From contig NZ_CP099399.1 of the NCBI RefSeq assembly GCF_024721175.1, positions 310,001 to 374,000 on the forward strand: a stretch of 64,000 bases of DNA, written 5' to 3'. This document shows, piece after piece, positions 54,079 to 62,813 of the stretch (position 1 is its first letter; each line of letters opens with the position of its first letter). Under the pieces are notes generated by a model. That model ran no database searches, had not been told where the DNA came from, and worked only from the letters and a program-made list of their open reading frames with translations. Source of the DNA: Rhizobium sp. Pop5 (GTDB taxonomy: Bacteria; Pseudomonadota; Alphaproteobacteria; Rhizobiales; Rhizobiaceae). A program made the translations under genes and the position numbers.

Positions 54079-55041
54079 ATGACCGTTAAGATTACCAGCG
54101 CGGCCGCGGTGAATGCGCTTGCAGTGTTGCGCAGCATCAATAAAGAAGCCGGCCAGACCCAGCAGCAAGTTTCCTCGGGATATCGTATCGAGACAGCAGC
54201 CGACGATGCGTCATACTGGTCGGTCGCGACCGTCATGCGGTCGGACAGCACAAATCTCGGCACCATCGGAGACGCGCTCGGTCTCGGCGCCGCAAAGGTG
54301 GATGCGACCTACACGGCGATGAATTCCGGGATCGATCTCCTTACCCAGATTCGCACCAAGCTCGTTTCAGCAAGAGAGCCTGGCACCGACAAGGACAAGA
54401 TCAACGACGAAATCAGCGAGCTCAAGCAGCAGTTGCAGACGGTCGTCGAGTCTACCTCCTTTGCCGGCGAGAACTGGCTGCTGAACGGTAACGCCGCCGC
54501 GCCGCCGACGTGGTCGGTCATCTCGAGCTTCGTGCGCGCTCCGACCGGCGAATACCAGGCGCGGACCATCGATTTCCCATCGTCGCAGACCATCCTCATC
54601 GACAAGAATAATGCCAGCGGCGGCCTGTTGACCAAATCGGTGGATGCCCAGGCGATCAACAACAGCGGTACAGGCCCGCGCAACTATTACCTGCTGAACG
54701 CCAACTCGACCACGCCGGCGGCGGGTACGGAGATCGCGATCGGCAAGAACACGACCGATGCCCAGCTCAAGGATATGCTCGATGTGACCGACTCGCTGCT
54801 CTCCTCGCTGACAACGACGGCGGCTTCCATCGGCGTGATGAAAGGGCGCATCGACGATCAGATGGATTACACCGCCGACCTGTCGGATTCGATCGACAAG
54901 AGCGTCGGCGCCCTGGTCGATACCGACATGGACGAGGCTTCCATCCGCCAAAAGGCGATCGAGACCCAGAAGCAGATGGCGGTGGAAGCGATCTCCATCC
55001 TCAATACGGCTTCGAGCAAGATCCTCATTCTGTTGGAATAA
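54079..55041 (+). CDS. flaD: Divergent flagellin FlaD
   Basis: A 320-residue flagellin, the least like the others: MTVKITSAAAVNALAVLRSI, QQQVSSGYRIETAADDASYW and C-terminal DEASIRQKAIETQKQMAVEA. It has a longer central region (NNASGGLLTKSVDAQAINN). The start at 54079 is chosen over upstream frame extension by family N-terminus. A GAGTTAAC box is found at 53950-53957, but only a degenerate form of the leader element (54042-54052). Confidence 0.93.
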   Translation: MTVKITSAAAVNALAVLRSINKEAGQTQQQVSSGYRIETAADDASYWSVATVMRSDSTNLGTIGDALGLGAAKVDATYTAMNSGIDLLTQIRTKLVSAREPGTDKDKINDEISELKQQLQTVVESTSFAGENWLLNGNAAAPPTWSVISSFVRAPTGEYQARTIDFPSSQTILIDKNNASGGLLTKSVDAQAINNSGTGPRNYYLLNANSTTPAAGTEIAIGKNTTDAQLKDMLDVTDSLLSSLTTTAASIGVMKGRIDDQMDYTADLSDSIDKSVGALVDTDMDEASIRQKAIETQKQMAVEAISILNTASSKILILLE

Positions 55042-55243
55042 AGGTGGGCGCGATCAGGGGTGGCGGCGGCGCCATTCATCCTCGCGCAAGTTTGACTTCC
55101 TAGTTTCCGGCACGAAGGCATTGCCCGAATCCGTGCCGGCGTAAGGTCAAGTCCTTGCCCGTTTCGAAAGGGCATGCCGGAGCGCAAGGACGTTTTGAGC
55201 AGGGCCGGCATGCTGCATGCCTCCCGAATGCTGGATGGTTTTT

Positions 55244-55873
55244 ATGAGCATTTCGCTTTCCCGGTATTTGAAGGATTTCGGCGAGCCGGAACCATCGGTA
55301 CCGATGATCGACATGGATGATTTTGCCGGCGATGGTTTTCCCGAAATCCCGAGCGAACCAGCGATCGACGTCGAGGCGGAGCGTCGCGAAGCCTACGCGC
55401 AGGGCCATGCCGCAGCGACCGCGGAATTGACCGAAAAATACGAACTCGAGGCGCGGATGCTGGCTGAAGTCCATGCGCGCGAGCTCGAGGAGCTGAAGCT
55501 TCGCTACGAAGTCGAGGCGGCGGCGGTCATCGCATCCCGTATCCGTGATGTCGCTGAAGAGGTGGCCGAGCTGGTCAGCGCCGGCGCAGCGGCGGCCATT
55601 GCGCCCGTCATGACGGAAACGCTTGCCGCCAAGGCCACCGAAAGCCTCGCCGCTCTGCTGCGCGAGGCCATCCTCGAGGGCGCGGCCGGACCGATCGTCG
55701 TCAGGGGGCCGTCGCGCCTCTTCGAAAGATTGAAGGCCGAGCTCGGCGAACATGCCGAAGCAGTTCGCCACCTTGAGGCCGACGATATCGATCTTGCCGT
55801 CGAAATCGGAGAATCCGTCATTGTTACCCGTATGTCTGCCTGGGCGGCCAGCTTGAAGAAAGTTCTCGAATGA
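55244..55873 (+). CDS. FliH-like flagellar protein (candidate)
   Basis: A 209-residue protein. After an N-terminal acidic region (about 1-45) it has a long coiled coil ([19 protein letters not shown]), a helical part ([19 protein letters not shown]) and a C-terminal domain with [36 protein letters not shown] and ASLKKVLE. This order (coiled coil, then PIxVxxxP-type strand, then final helix) is that of FliH, the regulator of FliI, whose gene is not seen elsewhere in the window. It overlaps motB by ATGA. The assignment is an inference by layout. Confidence 0.6.
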   Translation: MSISLSRYLKDFGEPEPSVPMIDMDDFAGDGFPEIPSEPAIDVEAERREAYAQGHAAATAELTEKYELEARMLAEVHARELEELKLRYEVEAAAVIASRIRDVAEEVAELVSAGAAAAIAPVMTETLAAKATESLAALLREAILEGAAGPIVVRGPSRLFERLKAELGEHAEAVRHLEADDIDLAVEIGESVIVTRMSAWAASLKKVLE

Positions 55874-57171
55874 GCGAAGGCGAAAACCATCACCACGGCA
55901 AGAACGAGATCATCATCGTCAAAAGGCATGGCGGCGGTGATCACGACGGCGCCCATGGCGGTGCGTGGAAAATTGCCTATGCCGACTTCATGACGGCGAT
56001 GATGGCGTTCTTCCTCGTCATGTGGCTGGTCAATGCCGCCAACGAGGAGACCAAGGCCTCGGTTGCGACCTATTTCAATCCGATCAAGCTTTCCGACGAA
56101 AAGCCGACCGAGAAGGGCGTGAAGAAGCCCGTCGACAATGCGGAAGGTGAGGAGAAAAAGGACAAGTCGAAGCAGAAAGAAGACAATCCGACCGAGGGCA
56201 AATCTGCCAAGGACGGTGACGACCAGACTTCGACCTCAGGCGACCACACCAATTATTCCGAAGCCGATTTCTTCGAGAACCCCTATTCGGTTCTCGCCGA
56301 GATCGCCCAGGAGGTCGGCCAGCAGGCCAATGTCAGCGCCAAGGGCGATGGCGGCGCCGCCGATTCCGGCCCGGCGACGGGTGCCGATGGCGGCGAGGCC
56401 TATCGCGATCCTTTCGATCCGGATTTCTGGACGAAGCAGGTTGAGGTCACGACTGCAGGCAAGCCGCAGCCTCCCGGCAAGAGCGACCAGCCGGCGGAAA
56501 GCGAGACGACCGAGATCGCTAAGGCCGAGAATTTGAAGCCCGAGGACATCAAGCCGGCGCCCGCCGACCAGAAGGCCGCCAAGGAAACCAAGGGCGCAGC
56601 CGAGGCCAAGGATGGCAAGGCAGCGGCCGGAAAATCGTCCGACGAAAAGAAGACCGAAGCTCAGAAGGGCGCCGATCATCAGAAGGATGCGGACAAGACC
56701 GAAGAGCAGCAGAAGGAAGCCGAGCAGTTGCAGCAGCAGATCGCCCAGCAGATCGGCGGCGTAGCCGGCAAGCTCGCCGAGGGTCTGACCGTGACGGCAT
56801 CGGAAGGTGGATTGCTGGTCAGCATCTCCGACCAGAGCGACGATTCCATGTTCAATATCGGCTCCGCAGTGCCGCGCCAGGAGATGGTACTTGCCATGGA
56901 AAAAATCGGCGCGATCCTGAAGGAGAGGGGCGGGGCAGTCGCCATTCGCGGTCACACGGACGGGCGCCAGTACAAGGGGCAGAACGAGAACTGGCGGCTT
57001 TCGATGGACCGTGCCCAGAGCGCCTATTACATGCTCGTGCGCGGTGGACTTGATGAGAAACGCATCTCCCAGGTCTCCGGCTTCGCCGACCGTCGGCTGA
57101 AGCTGCCGTCCGACCCGTTCAACGCGGCCAACCGCCGGATCGAAATTCTGGTGCAGGCGGATCAAGGATAG
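55870..57171 (+). CDS. motB: Flagellar motor stator protein MotB
   Basis: A 433-residue stator protein. The single membrane helix ([20 protein letters not shown]) has the proton-accepting Asp39. A long charged linker rich in Lys, Glu and Ala follows (about 70-300). The C-terminal OmpA-like peptidoglycan-binding domain carries [20 protein letters not shown] and SGFADRRL. It anchors the stator in the cell wall. The linker is longer than in E. coli MotB (308 residues in all), as in other rhizobia where MotC binds MotB. Confidence 0.95.
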   Translation: MSEGENHHHGKNEIIIVKRHGGGDHDGAHGGAWKIAYADFMTAMMAFFLVMWLVNAANEETKASVATYFNPIKLSDEKPTEKGVKKPVDNAEGEEKKDKSKQKEDNPTEGKSAKDGDDQTSTSGDHTNYSEADFFENPYSVLAEIAQEVGQQANVSAKGDGGAADSGPATGADGGEAYRDPFDPDFWTKQVEVTTAGKPQPPGKSDQPAESETTEIAKAENLKPEDIKPAPADQKAAKETKGAAEAKDGKAAAGKSSDEKKTEAQKGADHQKDADKTEEQQKEAEQLQQQIAQQIGGVAGKLAEGLTVTASEGGLLVSISDQSDDSMFNIGSAVPRQEMVLAMEKIGAILKERGGAVAIRGHTDGRQYKGQNENWRLSMDRAQSAYYMLVRGGLDEKRISQVSGFADRRLKLPSDPFNAANRRIEILVQADQG

Positions 57172-57175
57172 TCGG

Positions 57176-58465
57176 ATGGCGCGTCGGCAGCATCGCTACG
57201 TCAGATTTGTGGTCCTCGGCATGGCGCTTTTTTCGCCTGCTGCAGGCAGTGCGCAGGATTCGGACGACCTCGCGCCGTACAAGATGCTGCGGTCGCTGCA
57301 GTTCGTTCAGGATTCCGTCGTAACCGGCGATCATTCAGCCGGCGAGATGCAGCGTTTCATGCTGGGCACCATCGACGAGCGGTTGCGTACTGTCGATCCT
57401 TCGATTTTCGACGACGACCGCAACGTCGATGCGGCGCTGATCTATGCGATGAGCGGCGGTAATCCCCAGACGCTCGAATATCTGGTTGCCCACGACGTCA
57501 ACGGCTATTTCGACAACCGCGTCACCGATGTCTTGCGCAAATATCTGAGCGGCAAGGGTCTTCTCGTCGCAAAGACGCTGGAGGAAACGGCAGGCGAATA
57601 TCGCGACAGGAAGATCGGTCCCTACCTGGCGCTGATCGGCGGCAACGTCCTGATCGCGACCAAGCCGACGGACGCGCTGGATCTCTATGACCAGGCGCGG
57701 CTTGCCGCCCCCGGCACGATCGTCGAGGAGGCGGCATTGCGCCGCTCCGTCGCCATCTGCCTCGACAAGGGGCTGCTCGACAAAGGGATGGCCTATTCGC
57801 AGCGTTATATCAGACGCTTCCTGCATTCGCCTTATGCCGGCCAGTTCGCCGATCTCTTCGTCAAGCTCGTCGTCGGCCACGACCATGATGTGAAGCCGCA
57901 GGAGGTCGTCGACATCCTGTCGTTCATGGATGCGCCGCGCCAGCGTGAGGTCTATCTGCGCATCGCGCGTGCGGCCGCGATAGCAGGCAAGCCGGAATTG
58001 GCGCGCATGGCGGTCGAACGCGTGCAGTCGCTCGGCGCCGGCACCGATAATGCTTTCGGCCCGCTTGCGGATTTCTATGGCGGCATGGCCGGTCTTCCCA
58101 CAGAGAATATCGATCAGGCCGCGAAGAATGTCAGCGGAATCGATGGCAATGTGCTTTCAACGCGGGATCAGGCGCTGCAGGAAGCGGCGAGATCCGTCGC
58201 CGACCAGATCCTTCGCGCTCCCGATCCGGCAAGCCTGACGCAAGCCTCCAATCCTAACACTGACCATCAAGAAATCACTTCTGAAAAGGCTGCGCCGATA
58301 GCCGCGCAACCGGGAGCGCCAGGCGCGCTTCCCGAGCCTGTTCCGGGAGGTGTGGCATCGGCTGGCCAGAGCCAGGATACCGACCCCTCATTCAACGCAT
58401 TTGTGACGACCAATCGGTCCAGGCTCGACGAGATCGACGGTCTTCTGGCGCAAGAAGGCAAATAA
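57176..58465 (+). CDS. motC: Periplasmic motor protein MotC
   Basis: A 429-residue periplasmic protein with a signal peptide (FVVLGMALFSPAAGSAQ) and helical repeats (DALDLYDQARLAAPGTIVEE; REVYLRIARAAAIAGKPELA). In S. meliloti MotC binds MotB in the periplasm and sets rotation speed. The C-terminal part from about 350 is proline- and alanine-rich. Starts 4 bp after motB; a chaperone gene for it, motE, is 12 kb upstream. Confidence 0.93.
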   Translation: MARRQHRYVRFVVLGMALFSPAAGSAQDSDDLAPYKMLRSLQFVQDSVVTGDHSAGEMQRFMLGTIDERLRTVDPSIFDDDRNVDAALIYAMSGGNPQTLEYLVAHDVNGYFDNRVTDVLRKYLSGKGLLVAKTLEETAGEYRDRKIGPYLALIGGNVLIATKPTDALDLYDQARLAAPGTIVEEAALRRSVAICLDKGLLDKGMAYSQRYIRRFLHSPYAGQFADLFVKLVVGHDHDVKPQEVVDILSFMDAPRQREVYLRIARAAAIAGKPELARMAVERVQSLGAGTDNAFGPLADFYGGMAGLPTENIDQAAKNVSGIDGNVLSTRDQALQEAARSVADQILRAPDPASLTQASNPNTDHQEITSEKAAPIAAQPGAPGALPEPVPGGVASAGQSQDTDPSFNAFVTTNRSRLDEIDGLLAQEGK

Positions 58466-58466
58466 A

Positions 58467-59906
58467 ATGATGGATATGAGCGTCTCGGGCGGAACCTCTG
58501 GCACGGAGACTGCTGCGGTTGCAAAATCCGCACGTCAGACCGGAAAGGGCGATGTCGCCGATCAAAAGAACGAGTTCTCCGATGCGCTCGCCAAGGCGGG
58601 CAGCGCCGCTGCTAACGATGAGGCCGACGACGCGCAGCCGGATCAGGGCGGTATTGTCGAAAACGCCGCCGAGAAGTCGGCGCGGGCGCTCCGTAGCCGC
58701 GCCAAGCCCCTGATCAATCTCAGCGACGCCGCTCTGAAGGCGCAGCGGAATGCGCCGCCTGAAACCGTCGCCGACCTCGCCAGTGGCGAAAAGATTGCCG
58801 CAAAGCCCGCCAAGAACGAGGCGAAAATGCCGGCCGATCTCGGTTTCGGGAAGCTCGGCCCCAAAGATGGCTCCGCGGAAGAAATCGCGCAAGCGGCCAA
58901 AGGCGTCAAACATGCCAAGACCGGGGCGGTGGAAACCGATACCGACAAGGATGGCGGCGAGGACGATGACGGCGGGGTTTCCGACGTGCTCGGCCTGCTG
59001 AAGCAGGGGCCTGCCGACGGAACCGCGGCCCTGCCGGCGGCAGCCGCCCAGCACGTCTCCGCCAAGACCGATGGGACCGGAATGGCCGACAAGAAGGCAG
59101 ATGGCATCAATGCCAAGGCAGGCAGCAATGCGTCCGATGCGCTTGCAGCCGTCAGCGGCAAGGTGGACGACGTCAGGGTTCCCGGAACGGAGAATGGCGA
59201 CGCCGCCGATGGCAAGACGTTCAGGATCAGCCGTGCCGATGGCCGCGGCGTGTCGATGGACGTTCATATCGGCGCCGATGAGGCCGGGCCGAAAGACGGC
59301 TCGAAGAAGGCCGATGTCGAAAATGTGTCGGTCCTCGAATCCCGCCGCTATATCGGCCTGGCGCAGAATTCGAATTCCGCTGCCGTCACCGCTGCTCTCG
59401 CAGGCGATTCCGAATGGGCGCGGGCCATGGAGCCGAGCTCGGCCCTTTCCAACGCTGCGGAATGGACGAGCGCCGGCAAGGTGGTCAACACGTTGAAGAT
59501 CCAGATGAACCCGATTGATCTCGGTCTGGTGACGGCGACCATGCGCCTGTCGGGCGATGCGTTGAACGTCGATCTCAAGGTCGAAACAGGAGCGGCTTAC
59601 CGTCAATTGAAGGAGGATCACGGCAAGATTCTCGAAGCGCTGCGCAGCCAGGGCTACGCCATCGATAGCGTCACCGTCAGCATGGCGCCGGTCGAGCGTT
59701 CCGACGCCGGCAACCAGGCCGGCAGCCAGAGCCAGACCTCCCAGCAGCAGTCGCTCGCTCAGCAGGGGCAGGGCGGCGAGGCGCGCGAGCGCCACAATCT
59801 GATGGCGCAGCGGACGAATGGAGGCTTCAATGGCGCAGGCGAAACCGGTATTGAAGACCTTTCTGCTGGCAGGACTGGCAGCAGCGCTGGCGGGGTTTAC
59901 CTCTGA
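58467..59906 (+). CDS. fliK: Hook-length control protein FliK
   Basis: A 479-residue protein, mostly low-complexity (Ala, Lys, Asp, Gly) for the first 330 residues, followed by a FliK C-terminal domain (LKIQMNPIDLGLVTATMRL, then LKEDHGKILEALRSQGYAID). It measures hook length and signals FlhB to switch export specificity. The last 77 bases overlap the transglycosylase gene in another frame. Confidence 0.9.
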   Translation: MMDMSVSGGTSGTETAAVAKSARQTGKGDVADQKNEFSDALAKAGSAAANDEADDAQPDQGGIVENAAEKSARALRSRAKPLINLSDAALKAQRNAPPETVADLASGEKIAAKPAKNEAKMPADLGFGKLGPKDGSAEEIAQAAKGVKHAKTGAVETDTDKDGGEDDDGGVSDVLGLLKQGPADGTAALPAAAAQHVSAKTDGTGMADKKADGINAKAGSNASDALAAVSGKVDDVRVPGTENGDAADGKTFRISRADGRGVSMDVHIGADEAGPKDGSKKADVENVSVLESRRYIGLAQNSNSAAVTAALAGDSEWARAMEPSSALSNAAEWTSAGKVVNTLKIQMNPIDLGLVTATMRLSGDALNVDLKVETGAAYRQLKEDHGKILEALRSQGYAIDSVTVSMAPVERSDAGNQAGSQSQTSQQQSLAQQGQGGEARERHNLMAQRTNGGFNGAGETGIEDLSAGRTGSSAGGVYL

Positions 59907-60426
59907 GGCATCAGCCTCCACGGGCGCCTGTGAACGCGAGATCCAGTCGGCAGCGGCCAAATACGGGATCCCGGAAGGCATTCTCTATTCGGTCGGTTTG
60001 ACGGAGACCGGCCGCAAAGGTTCGCTCTATCCCTACGCCATGAATGTCGAAGGCAAGGCGATCTTTCCGCCCTCCGAGCAGGACGCGATGGTGCAGTTCG
60101 ATGTTGCCCTCAGAAGCGGCGCGAAGCTCATCGACATCGGCTGCATGCAGATCAACCACTATTATCACGGCGAAAATTTCGGCTCCGCCGAGGAGATGTT
60201 CGACCCGCATCGCAACGTGGAATATGCGGCGAAGTTTCTCCGCAACCTGCATGACCGTCACGAGACGTGGACGATGGCGGTAGCCAGATACCATGCAGGC
60301 CCCAACAACGACCCCGCGCAGAAGCAATATGTCTGTCGCGTCATCGCCAATCTGGTCGCCACGGGTTACGGCAAGTGGACTCTAATGCGAGTAACTTTTG
60401 CCAAAATTGATTCAATCAAAAATTGA
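59830..60426 (+). CDS. Flagellar lytic transglycosylase (SLT type)
   Basis: A 198-residue protein: signal peptide (VLKTFLLAGLAAALAGFTSEASA) and SLT domain with catalytic Glu in YSVGLTETGRKGS, IDIGCMQINHYYHG and AVARYHAGPNND. It cuts peptidoglycan strands, probably to let the rod through; a FlgJ-type muramidase is otherwise not seen here. The start at 59830 has GGAGG 6 bases before it. The equivalent orf stands between fliK and rem in S. meliloti. Confidence 0.9.
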   Translation: MAQAKPVLKTFLLAGLAAALAGFTSEASASTGACEREIQSAAAKYGIPEGILYSVGLTETGRKGSLYPYAMNVEGKAIFPPSEQDAMVQFDVALRSGAKLIDIGCMQINHYYHGENFGSAEEMFDPHRNVEYAAKFLRNLHDRHETWTMAVARYHAGPNNDPAQKQYVCRVIANLVATGYGKWTLMRVTFAKIDSIKN

Positions 60427-60690
60427 AGAGGCTTATTGTGACGAAATTGTGTCACAATATGGCAGGAATCCGGCATGAATCCCGTGCGCAAGTCATAATT
60501 AAGAGACCGTTAACTTTTCCACGAAATTTTTGTGTGCATAATCAGAGGTGGCCACTAGATATAGATCAAATCGCCACCAAGGTCTTAATCAATTATTAAT
60601 TTCTGCCATTAACTTTAACGAGTTGTCGCCGATTCGTGCGATTCGTACCCATAGATCATCGATGTGCCACACTGATTCGGAGGCGGACGA
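60427..60690. promoter_or_regulatory. AT-rich control region of rem
   Basis: About 260 bp, much poorer in GC than its neighbours, ahead of rem. It has an inverted repeat ATTGTGAC (60435-60442) / GTCACAAT (60451-60458), the GGTGGC / GCCACC pair (60547-60552 and 60573-60578), and several TTAAC boxes. In S. meliloti rem is controlled by VisNR and MucR; the sites here are not identified with either. Confidence 0.5.
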
Positions 60691-61362
60691 ATGATCGTCG
60701 TGGTTGATGAGCGTGAGCTCGTGAAAGATGGATATACATCTCTGTTTGGCCGTGAGGGCATTCCCTCCACCGGCTTTGATCCTGCGGAATTCGGTGAGTG
60801 GGTGCAGACCGCCGCGGATTCCGATATTGCGGCAGTCGAGGCGTTTCTGATCGGCCAGGGCCAGCGCAATCTGGAACTGCCCCGGGCGATCCGGGATCGG
60901 TCGATGGCGCCGGTGATCGCGGTCAGCGATCAGCCTTCCCTGGAAAACACCCTTGCGCTTTTCGATTGCGGTGTCGACGACGTGGTGCGCAAGCCGGTTC
61001 ATCCCCGCGAAATTCTCGCAAGGGCGGCTGCAATCCGCCGCCGGCTCAAGGCGATTGCCAACTATACCGATATCGGCGCGATCCGCGTCTTCTCGGATGG
61101 TCGCGATCCCGAAATCAACGGCGAAGTTTTCGCGCTTCCCCGGCGCGAGCGCCGCATCCTCGAATATTTGATCGCCAATCGCGGTCGCCGGGTCACCAAG
61201 ACCCAGATCTTCAACGCCATCTACGGCATCTTCGATGAAGAGGTCGAGGAAAACGTCGTCGAAAGCCACATCTCGAAGCTGCGCAAAAAGCTGCGCAAAA
61301 AGCTCGGCGTCGACCCCGTCGATTCCAAGCGCTTCCTTGGTTACTGCATTGATTGGGCTTGA
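60691..61362 (+). CDS. rem: Motility regulator Rem (OmpR type)
   Basis: A 223-residue regulator: degenerate receiver (1-110) and winged-helix domain with [31 protein letters not shown] and [15 protein letters not shown]. Rem activates late flagellar genes in exponential growth in S. meliloti. The receiver has Glu50 where the phospho-acceptor Asp is normally found ([10 protein letters not shown]), with Lys101 retained. GGAGG precedes the ATG. The only OmpR-type regulator in the window. Confidence 0.93.
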   Translation: MIVVVDERELVKDGYTSLFGREGIPSTGFDPAEFGEWVQTAADSDIAAVEAFLIGQGQRNLELPRAIRDRSMAPVIAVSDQPSLENTLALFDCGVDDVVRKPVHPREILARAAAIRRRLKAIANYTDIGAIRVFSDGRDPEINGEVFALPRRERRILEYLIANRGRRVTKTQIFNAIYGIFDEEVEENVVESHISKLRKKLRKKLGVDPVDSKRFLGYCIDWA

Positions 61363-61367
61363 TTTTC

Positions 61368-61393
61368 TCAGCCGGGCGCAAACGCTCGGCTGA
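61368..61393 (+). terminator. Hairpin after rem
   Basis: Arms TCAGCCGGGCG (61368-61378) and CGCTCGGCTGA (61383-61393) pair fully in RNA with one G-U pair. No T-run follows, so it may be a weak or factor-dependent terminator. Confidence 0.4.
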
Positions 61394-61489
61394 ACCTGGA
61401 TATTTGGCCTCGCAGCTCGCCATGACAGACAGCTTCACGCAAGGCCCGCCAAATACTCTTGAGCTTAACAGGTAAAACGAGGTTTTCAG

Positions 61490-62794
61490 ATGAGCATTTT
61501 CGGCAGCATGAAGACGGCAGTATCGGGGATGAACGCTCAGGCGAACCGTCTCAGCACCGTCGGCGACAACATCGCCAACGTGAATACCACCGGCTACAAG
61601 GCCGTCTCGACGAGCTTCTCATCGCTGGTCCTGCCTTCCTCGGGCGGCAACTACAATTCCGGCGGCGTTCAGACCTCCGTCCGCCAGGCCGTCTCCGACC
61701 AGGGTGATATTTCCTACACCACCTCGAGCACCGACCTTGCGATTTCAGGGGACGGCTTCTTCATCGTTCAGGGTCCTGACGGTACGCCGGTCCTGACCCG
61801 CGCCGGCGACTTCACCAAGGACGATGAAGGCAACCTCGTCAATGCCGCCGGCTTCCAGCTGATGGGCTACTCGTACGGCTCGGGTGCGCCCGCCGTCGTC
61901 GTCAATGGTTTCGATGGCCTCGTTCCCGTGAACGTCAGCCAGGATGGCCTCACGGCCATCGCCTCCACGTCAGGTTTCTTCAAGGGCAACCTTGATTCTA
62001 ACGCCAATGTTGCTCCGGTCGCTCCCGCGACGCTGCCGAGCGCCAACCTCGCAACCACGACGACTGACACGAAGAAGGTCTCGATGGTCGCCTACGATCG
62101 CCTGGGCAACAAGGTGATGTACGACTTCTACTTCACGAAAACCGCGGTTGCGGCAGCGCCGCCGCCGGCGCCTCCCGCCACGGCCGCCACCTGGGAAGTG
62201 GCGATGTTCCGCAACGCCAATGCGGCAACGGGTGGCGCGACCTCCTTCCCCTACAGCGCCGGCGGCGCTGTCGGCACGGGATCGCTAACCTTCGACGCCA
62301 ACGGCAAGATGACCTCGACGGGCGCGGTCAACATCACCGATGGTGTGACGGGCCAGACGATCGCCATGGATTTCTCGGGCTTCACGCAGCTCGGCGCCGC
62401 CTTTTCCGGTACCGGTACGCCGAATGGTCAGGCGGCGACCCCGGTCCAGGACGTCACGATCGATGGCGATGGCATCGTCTATGCCAAATATGAGGACGGC
62501 AGCACCAAGCCGCTTTACCGTATTCCGCTTGCCAACGTTGCAAGCCCCGACAAGCTGACGCTGATGAGCGGCAACGTCTACAGCGCCAACGGCCAGTCGG
62601 GCGTCACCGTCACCGGCTTCCCGCAGACGAACGGTCTTGGCACGATCAAATCGGGTGCTCTCGAAGGTTCAAACGTCGATCTTGCCGGCGAGCTGACCGA
62701 GATGATCGAAGCACAGCGCAGCTATACCGCCAATTCAAAGGTCTTCCAGACGGGCTCGGACATCATGGACGTCCTCGTCAACCTCAAGAGATAA
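61490..62794 (+). CDS. flgE: Flagellar hook protein FlgE
   Basis: A 434-residue hook subunit: MSIFGSMKTAVSGMNAQANR, NVNTTGYKAVSTSFSS and C-terminal DLAGELTEMIEAQRSYTANS. A central insert (TAVAAAPPPAPPATAATWEV) is proline/alanine-rich. Has its own ribosome site (ACGAGG) and likely its own promoter in the gap after rem. Confidence 0.96.
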   Translation: MSIFGSMKTAVSGMNAQANRLSTVGDNIANVNTTGYKAVSTSFSSLVLPSSGGNYNSGGVQTSVRQAVSDQGDISYTTSSTDLAISGDGFFIVQGPDGTPVLTRAGDFTKDDEGNLVNAAGFQLMGYSYGSGAPAVVVNGFDGLVPVNVSQDGLTAIASTSGFFKGNLDSNANVAPVAPATLPSANLATTTTDTKKVSMVAYDRLGNKVMYDFYFTKTAVAAAPPPAPPATAATWEVAMFRNANAATGGATSFPYSAGGAVGTGSLTFDANGKMTSTGAVNITDGVTGQTIAMDFSGFTQLGAAFSGTGTPNGQAATPVQDVTIDGDGIVYAKYEDGSTKPLYRIPLANVASPDKLTLMSGNVYSANGQSGVTVTGFPQTNGLGTIKSGALEGSNVDLAGELTEMIEAQRSYTANSKVFQTGSDIMDVLVNLKR

Positions 62795-62813
62795 GTAGGG
62801 TAACGGGTAAGCT

